Shown here: positions 5,699 to 8,431 of the stretch, in pieces | Numbering within the stretch: position 1 is the stretch's first letter | Layout: each line of letters opens with the position of its first letter | Assembly: GCA_002899795.1 (NCBI GenBank) | Contig: PPDG01000115.1 | Location: 1-8,431, forward strand | Reading direction: 5' to 3' | DNA length: 8,431 nucleotides | From: Desulfobacteraceae bacterium | Lineage (GTDB): Bacteria > Desulfobacterota > Syntrophobacteria > BM002 | Notes under the pieces: model-generated | What the model was told of the DNA's origin: nothing | What the model saw: the letters and a program-made list of their open reading frames with translations, nothing else | The model's database searches: none | Translations under genes and position numbers: made by a program

Positions 5699-6760
5699 CT
5701 AAGGAGAGTGCATGTGAACATCTCTTTGAGGAAAGGGGATGACAATGCCGGCCTGGTCGAATGCTTTGTAGATGGCCCGATTCAACTGGTGAGTAATCCT
5801 TCCCTTGTCATGAGGCCTGTGAGCCCAGCACAGCAACTCAAAATCCAGGGACGACTCCCCGAAGGTACGAAACCGCACCCGAGGCTCCGGTTTGGTCACG
5901 ACGAGCGGGTTATCGCGAGCCACGGAGAGAAGAACCTCCTCCACCTGATCCACATCGGTCCCTTAAGCCACCCCTACTTTGATTCTCACCCGAAATCGTG
6001 GCTCGGGGGCGCTTTCGTTTATGACCTTGGTGTTGGTGATGACCGAATTGGGAATGGAAACCTGGACATCATCTCTGGTAACAATCCTGGTACTACGTAA
6101 ACCAATCTCCGCCACCTCACCGCGTTCCCCTGAGTCAAGAATGATGTAATCACCGACTTTGTACGGCTGATCAAGCAAAACCGTGATCCCACCGAAGAAA
6201 TTTGAAAGTGTCTCCTTAGCCGCCAGAGCCACTGCAACACCGGCGATCCCGGCAGAGGCCAGTAAAGGGGTTATGTTGATCTTCCAAAGGGAGAGAAAGA
6301 GAAAGATCGCTCCTGCCAGAACCACTAGCCTAGCAATACTGCCACCCAACCGGATCATTTCACTGCCATGACGGTTTGCTTCGCGCCAGTGACGAACCCA
6401 GTCATCGGCAATACGCAGCAATACTCGGTTGATAGCCTGGGCCCAGATCAAGACCAGAACGCTTTTCAATACTGCCACAAAAATAAAAATAAAAGGCTGG
6501 CGGGGAGATATCCATCGCACTCCGGTCAGGGCCCCAACGAGCACTATACTTACCCAGACAGGGCGGTGGAGGATATCAAGAATGGCATCATCCAGGTGGA
6601 ACTTTGACTTGCGTGCCAGGGCGCGAAGAAGCCGGTCCATTATCAAATCAACCAGCCAGGCCACAATGCAAAAAGCCGCTACGATAATAAGCGCTCCCAG
6701 CACCTTCGACTCATTCATAAAGTCCCAAACCTGGGGTAGCCATTTATGAAGAAATTCCAT
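5699..6760 (-). pseudogene. MscS-family mechanosensitive channel gene interrupted by an in-frame TAA
   Basis: From the ATG at 6760 (AGAGG 5 nt upstream; the in-frame GTG at 6766 overlaps that site) the frame encodes an inner-membrane small-conductance mechanosensitive channel. Membrane segments are seen near residues 21-41, 67-84, 90-110 and 142-161. The pore helix follows, with the family signature GIAGVAVALAAKET and NFFGGI, then the beta domain with GDYIILDSGERGEVAEIG and IPNS. At codon 266 (5965-5963) a TAA replaces what is normally a tyrosine codon in the motif VAYGTDVDQV. The same frame continues for 87 more residues of good C-terminal MscS domain to a TAG at 5701-5699. One base change explains the interruption and no frameshift is needed. 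It may be a recent pseudogene, a sequencing error, or a truncated but partly functional channel. GTG 5953, 6 nt after AAGGG, could allow reinitiation. Confidence 0.88.
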
Positions 6761-6776
6761 ATTCACCTCTTTTTTT

Positions 6777-6804
6777 AGTAAGCGGTAAGCGATTAGCAGT
6801 AAGC
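6777..6804. repeat. A-type heptads upstream of mscS
   Basis: Four 7-bp units start at 6777, 6784, 6791 and 6798 (AGTAAGC, GGTAAGC, GATTAGC, AGTAAGC). They lie about 6 bp beyond the mscS ribosome-binding site, in the mRNA leader or promoter region of that gene. Confidence 0.75.
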
Positions 6805-6908
6805 AGAGATTTTGAGATTCTTATCGTTACTATCGAATAGATACGGTTCTTCAACTTTTGAGCTTATCAATAAAAAACCACGGCCACAAGATCAAAGGAA
6901 GTTCACAG

Positions 6909-6940
6909 TTCGCTCATCAATTCGTTCATTCGTCAAATAG
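6909..6940. repeat. Weak 8-bp periodicity
   Basis: On the minus strand the units CGAATGAA, CGAATTGA and TGAGCGAA follow one another, with CTATTTGA before them. Period 8 is visible but the units are strongly diverged. It is probably a decayed relative of the other octad arrays. Confidence 0.4.
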
Positions 6941-7041
6941 TCAATCTTGTAGTAAGGATCATTCTTTGCGCAACGCCTGCTTTCCATGGGTTGTTCCGAC
7001 GCATCATTCGACTATTTCATACGAAATGACCTGTTTCATAC

Positions 7042-7073
7042 AATTGACCAATCGGTGAATTGACTGATTTACT
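7042..7073. repeat. Weak 8-bp periodicity, AATTGACY type
   Basis: Four 8-bp units start at 7042, 7050, 7058 and 7066 (AATTGACC, AATCGGTG, AATTGACT, GATTTACT). The first and third match at seven of eight positions. Part of it is shared, inverted, with 4416-4426. Confidence 0.4.
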
Positions 7074-7081
7074 AACAGCCG

Positions 7082-7129
7082 CTAAGGTGTGGGGTGAGAG
7101 GTCAGTGCGCCGAGACCAATACCCCTTAG
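7082..7129. other. Nested inverted repeat, possible hairpin
   Basis: CTAAG (7082-7086) can pair with CTTAG (7125-7129), GGG near 7091-7094 with CCC (7122-7124), and GGTC (7100-7103) with GACC (7114-7117). The stems are short and separated by internal loops, so this may be chance. No T-run follows, so it is not a terminator. Confidence 0.3.
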
Positions 7130-7177
7130 AAGGTCAAATGTGGCCCGTCATTTGCAGGATTGCTTTTTTTGATCCAG

Positions 7178-7192
7178 CCAGGACTTTCCTGG
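7178..7192. other. Short perfect inverted repeat in the mscS-gmd spacer
   Basis: CCAGGA and TCCTGG form 6-bp arms around CTT. No T-run follows the hairpin on either strand (there is a T-run on its left, plus strand). A terminator is therefore unlikely and a protein-binding site or chance is left. Confidence 0.35.
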
Positions 7193-7292
7193 ACAAAAGG
7201 TCCGACTAATTGTTATTAACTAACCACCACAACCACGACACTTCAGACTACCTGAGCAAGAGGATCTGAGTGAAAGTACTGAACCTTAAATC

Positions 7293-7310
7293 AATCAACC
7301 GCAGTTGATT
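7293..7310 (+). promoter_or_regulatory. Inverted repeat upstream of gmd, possible operator or leader hairpin
   Basis: AATCAAC and GTTGATT form perfect 7-bp arms around CGCA. The repeat ends 24 bp before the gmd ATG and 15 bp before its GAGG ribosome-binding site. It could be an operator overlapping the promoter or a small hairpin in the mRNA leader. Nothing in the sequence names a cognate regulator. Confidence 0.45.
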
Positions 7311-7334
7311 AAATAGGAAATATTCGAGGTTCGA

Positions 7335-8431
7335 ATGAAAAGAGCTCTTATAACCGGGATTACAGGCCAGGATGGTAGCTACTTGACCGAGTTGCTACTC
7401 GGCAAAGGCTACGAGGTCCATGGAATTATCCGCCGGGCCAGCACCTTCAACACCGATCGAATCGATCATATCTATCAGGACCCTCATTTTCCCGAGGCTA
7501 AGCTCTATTTGCATTACGGGGACCTCTCAGTATCAGGGCAGATGAACGATTTGATTTATAACATCCAACCCGGCGAAATCTACCACCTGGGGGCCCAGAG
7601 TCACGTGCGTGTTAGCTTTGACATGCCTGAATACACGGGTGACGTCACCGGTATTGGAACTGTTCGGTTGCTGGAAGCAATCAGAAAAACAGGGGTCAAG
7701 ACCAAATTTTATCAGGCATCATCCAGCGAAATGTATGGGAGCGCTCCAGCCCCACAGAATGAGCAAACGCCCTTTGAGCCCCGCAGCCCTTACGCTGCTG
7801 CAAAGCTCTATGCCTACTGGTTAGCTCGCAATTATCGCGAAGGCTATAAGTTTTTCGCCAGTAACGGTATTCTTTTCAATCACGAGTCCCCTCGGCGCGG
7901 TGAGACATTCGTTACCAGAAAAATCTCCAGAGCCGTGGCAAGGATTAGATTTGGCCTGCAAGATAAATTGTACTTGGGAAATCTCGAGGCCAGGCGGGAT
8001 TGGGGCTATGCTCCAGAGTACGTGGAGGCCATGTGGCTGATGCTGCAGCAGGATAGTCCAGATGATTTTGTAATCGGTACCGGAGAGTCCCACTCGGTCA
8101 GGGAATTTTGTGAACTGGCATTTTCAGAAGCCGGCATAGAGCTGGAATGGCGCGGCACAGGCCCCAACGAAGTCGGCGTGATCAAATCTATCTCACAAGA
8201 TATACCTTGCTTTCGAGCTTCGGTGATGCCGGATTTGTCCGGTGAAATTTTAATGGAAACTGACGCATCTATACTGAAGCCAAGCCCGCAAACCGTGACC
8301 ATGCTCCATCCCCATACCGGGGATGAAGTAGTTGCACTCGACCCTCGCTACTTGCGACCAACAGAAGTGGAATCCTTGCTTGCGGATCCCTCTAAAGCCA
8401 AGAACAAATTGGGCTGGGAACCCAAGGTTAC
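7335..8431 (+). CDS. GDP-mannose 4,6-dehydratase, 3' end outside the window
   Basis: This short-chain dehydrogenase/reductase converts GDP-mannose to GDP-4-keto-6-deoxymannose, the precursor of GDP-fucose, GDP-rhamnose and related sugars for surface polysaccharide. The NADP-binding GITGQDG is at residues 8-14. RRAS (33-36) and the catalytic region SSSEMYG (129-135) with YAAAK (Tyr153, Lys157) are present. NHESPRRGETFVTRKI (182-197) and RRDWGYAPEYVEAMW (220-234) are typical of the family. The usual C-terminal DPRYLRPTEVESLLADPSKAK (336-356) is reached, but only after a segment of about 50 residues (284-334) longer than in the short form of the enzyme. The ATG at 7335 has GAGG 5 nt upstream. 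365 codons are in the window and no stop is reached. It points away from the minus-strand genes and probably opens a nucleotide-sugar cluster to the right. Confidence 0.94.
   Translation, partial: MKRALITGITGQDGSYLTELLLGKGYEVHGIIRRASTFNTDRIDHIYQDPHFPEAKLYLHYGDLSVSGQMNDLIYNIQPGEIYHLGAQSHVRVSFDMPEYTGDVTGIGTVRLLEAIRKTGVKTKFYQASSSEMYGSAPAPQNEQTPFEPRSPYAAAKLYAYWLARNYREGYKFFASNGILFNHESPRRGETFVTRKISRAVARIRFGLQDKLYLGNLEARRDWGYAPEYVEAMWLMLQQDSPDDFVIGTGESHSVREFCELAFSEAGIELEWRGTGPNEVGVIKSISQDIPCFRASVMPDLSGEILMETDASILKPSPQTVTMLHPHTGDEVVALDPRYLRPTEVESLLADPSKAKNKLGWEPKV

Larger units (their letters stand above)
6767..7334. other. Divergent spacer between mscS and gmd
   Basis: No gene is supported in this stretch. 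It contains A-type heptads (6777-6804), two weak octad-like stretches (6909-6940 and 7042-7073), a nested inverted repeat (7082-7129), a short perfect inverted repeat (7178-7192) and another just upstream of gmd (7293-7310). Transcription of both flanking genes should start here, but I cannot point to a convincing pair of -35 and -10 boxes on either strand. The only short ORF (6858-7058, plus) has no ribosome-binding site or recognisable product. Confidence 0.6.

Noticed and set aside
5963..5965. Frameshift in mscS
   Set aside because: The downstream C-terminal domain is in the same frame as the upstream part, so a single stop codon and not a frameshift breaks the gene.
5708..6100. 130-aa plus-strand ORF spanning the mscS stop codon
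   Set aside because: It is antisense to the conserved MscS C-terminal region and shows no family features. The mscS frame is clearly the coding one on both sides of the TAA.
7044..7072. Sigma-70 promoter with TTGACC and ATTTAC
   Set aside because: The -10 match is poor and the -35 match is part of an octad repeat; not enough to call.
7082..7129. tRNA or other known structured RNA
   Set aside because: Too short, with no cloverleaf arms, TTCGA loop or CCA end.
7178..7192. Rho-independent terminator
   Set aside because: The 6-bp stem has no T-run after it on either strand; the poly-T is on the wrong side for a plus-strand terminator.
7821..8302. Minus-strand ORFs of 90 and 98 aa opposite gmd
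   Set aside because: They are shadows of the GDP-mannose dehydratase frame, which is supported by motifs throughout its length.

Overview
The window looks like chromosomal DNA from an uncultured, roughly mid-GC bacterium. No gene fixes the taxon. A bacterial PAC2-family protein, an M1 aminopeptidase carrying HEAT repeats, and spacers packed with degenerate 7- and 8-bp repeats resemble what I know from environmental Desulfobacterota and Chloroflexi genomes, but this placement is only a guess.

Layout. Five genes lie head-to-tail on the minus strand. Read from right to left they are: a MscS-type mechanosensitive channel gene broken by one in-frame TAA (6760 to 5699); ribonuclease Z (5555 to 4623); a 117-aa protein of unknown function (4400 to 4047); an 850-residue M1 zinc aminopeptidase with a HEAT-repeat and coiled-coil C-terminus (3888 to 1336); and a PAC2-family protein (968 to 180, probable TTG start). 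A 574-bp divergent spacer follows the mscS start. Then comes a plus-strand GDP-mannose 4,6-dehydratase gene (from 7335), cut off by the window end and probably the first gene of a surface-polysaccharide or nucleotide-sugar cluster. The minus-strand genes share a direction but are separated by 140 to 370 bp. They have mixed housekeeping roles (tRNA 3' processing, peptide degradation, osmotic protection), so one shared pathway is not evident.

The most striking feature is what fills the spacers. Every gap around the minus-strand genes holds short degenerate tandem arrays. There are three main 7-bp families, called here A (RGTRARC), B (GTTAYNC) and C (TCTGNYB). There is also a smaller 7-bp family, D (CGCTNTG), and an 8-bp family, O (ATTAGANA). 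Two gaps (1074-1279 and 4471-4620) have the same A, 3-nt break, B, C architecture although the individual units differ. Two others carry a palindrome-like core (CCTTCGAC...GCTCAGG) embedded in A units, in opposite orientations. The arrays begin within about 2 to 11 bp of each stop codon and usually end just short of the next gene's ribosome-binding site. This is the part of the window least explained by ordinary gene content.

No rRNA, tRNA, CRISPR array, transposase or convincing intrinsic terminator was found.
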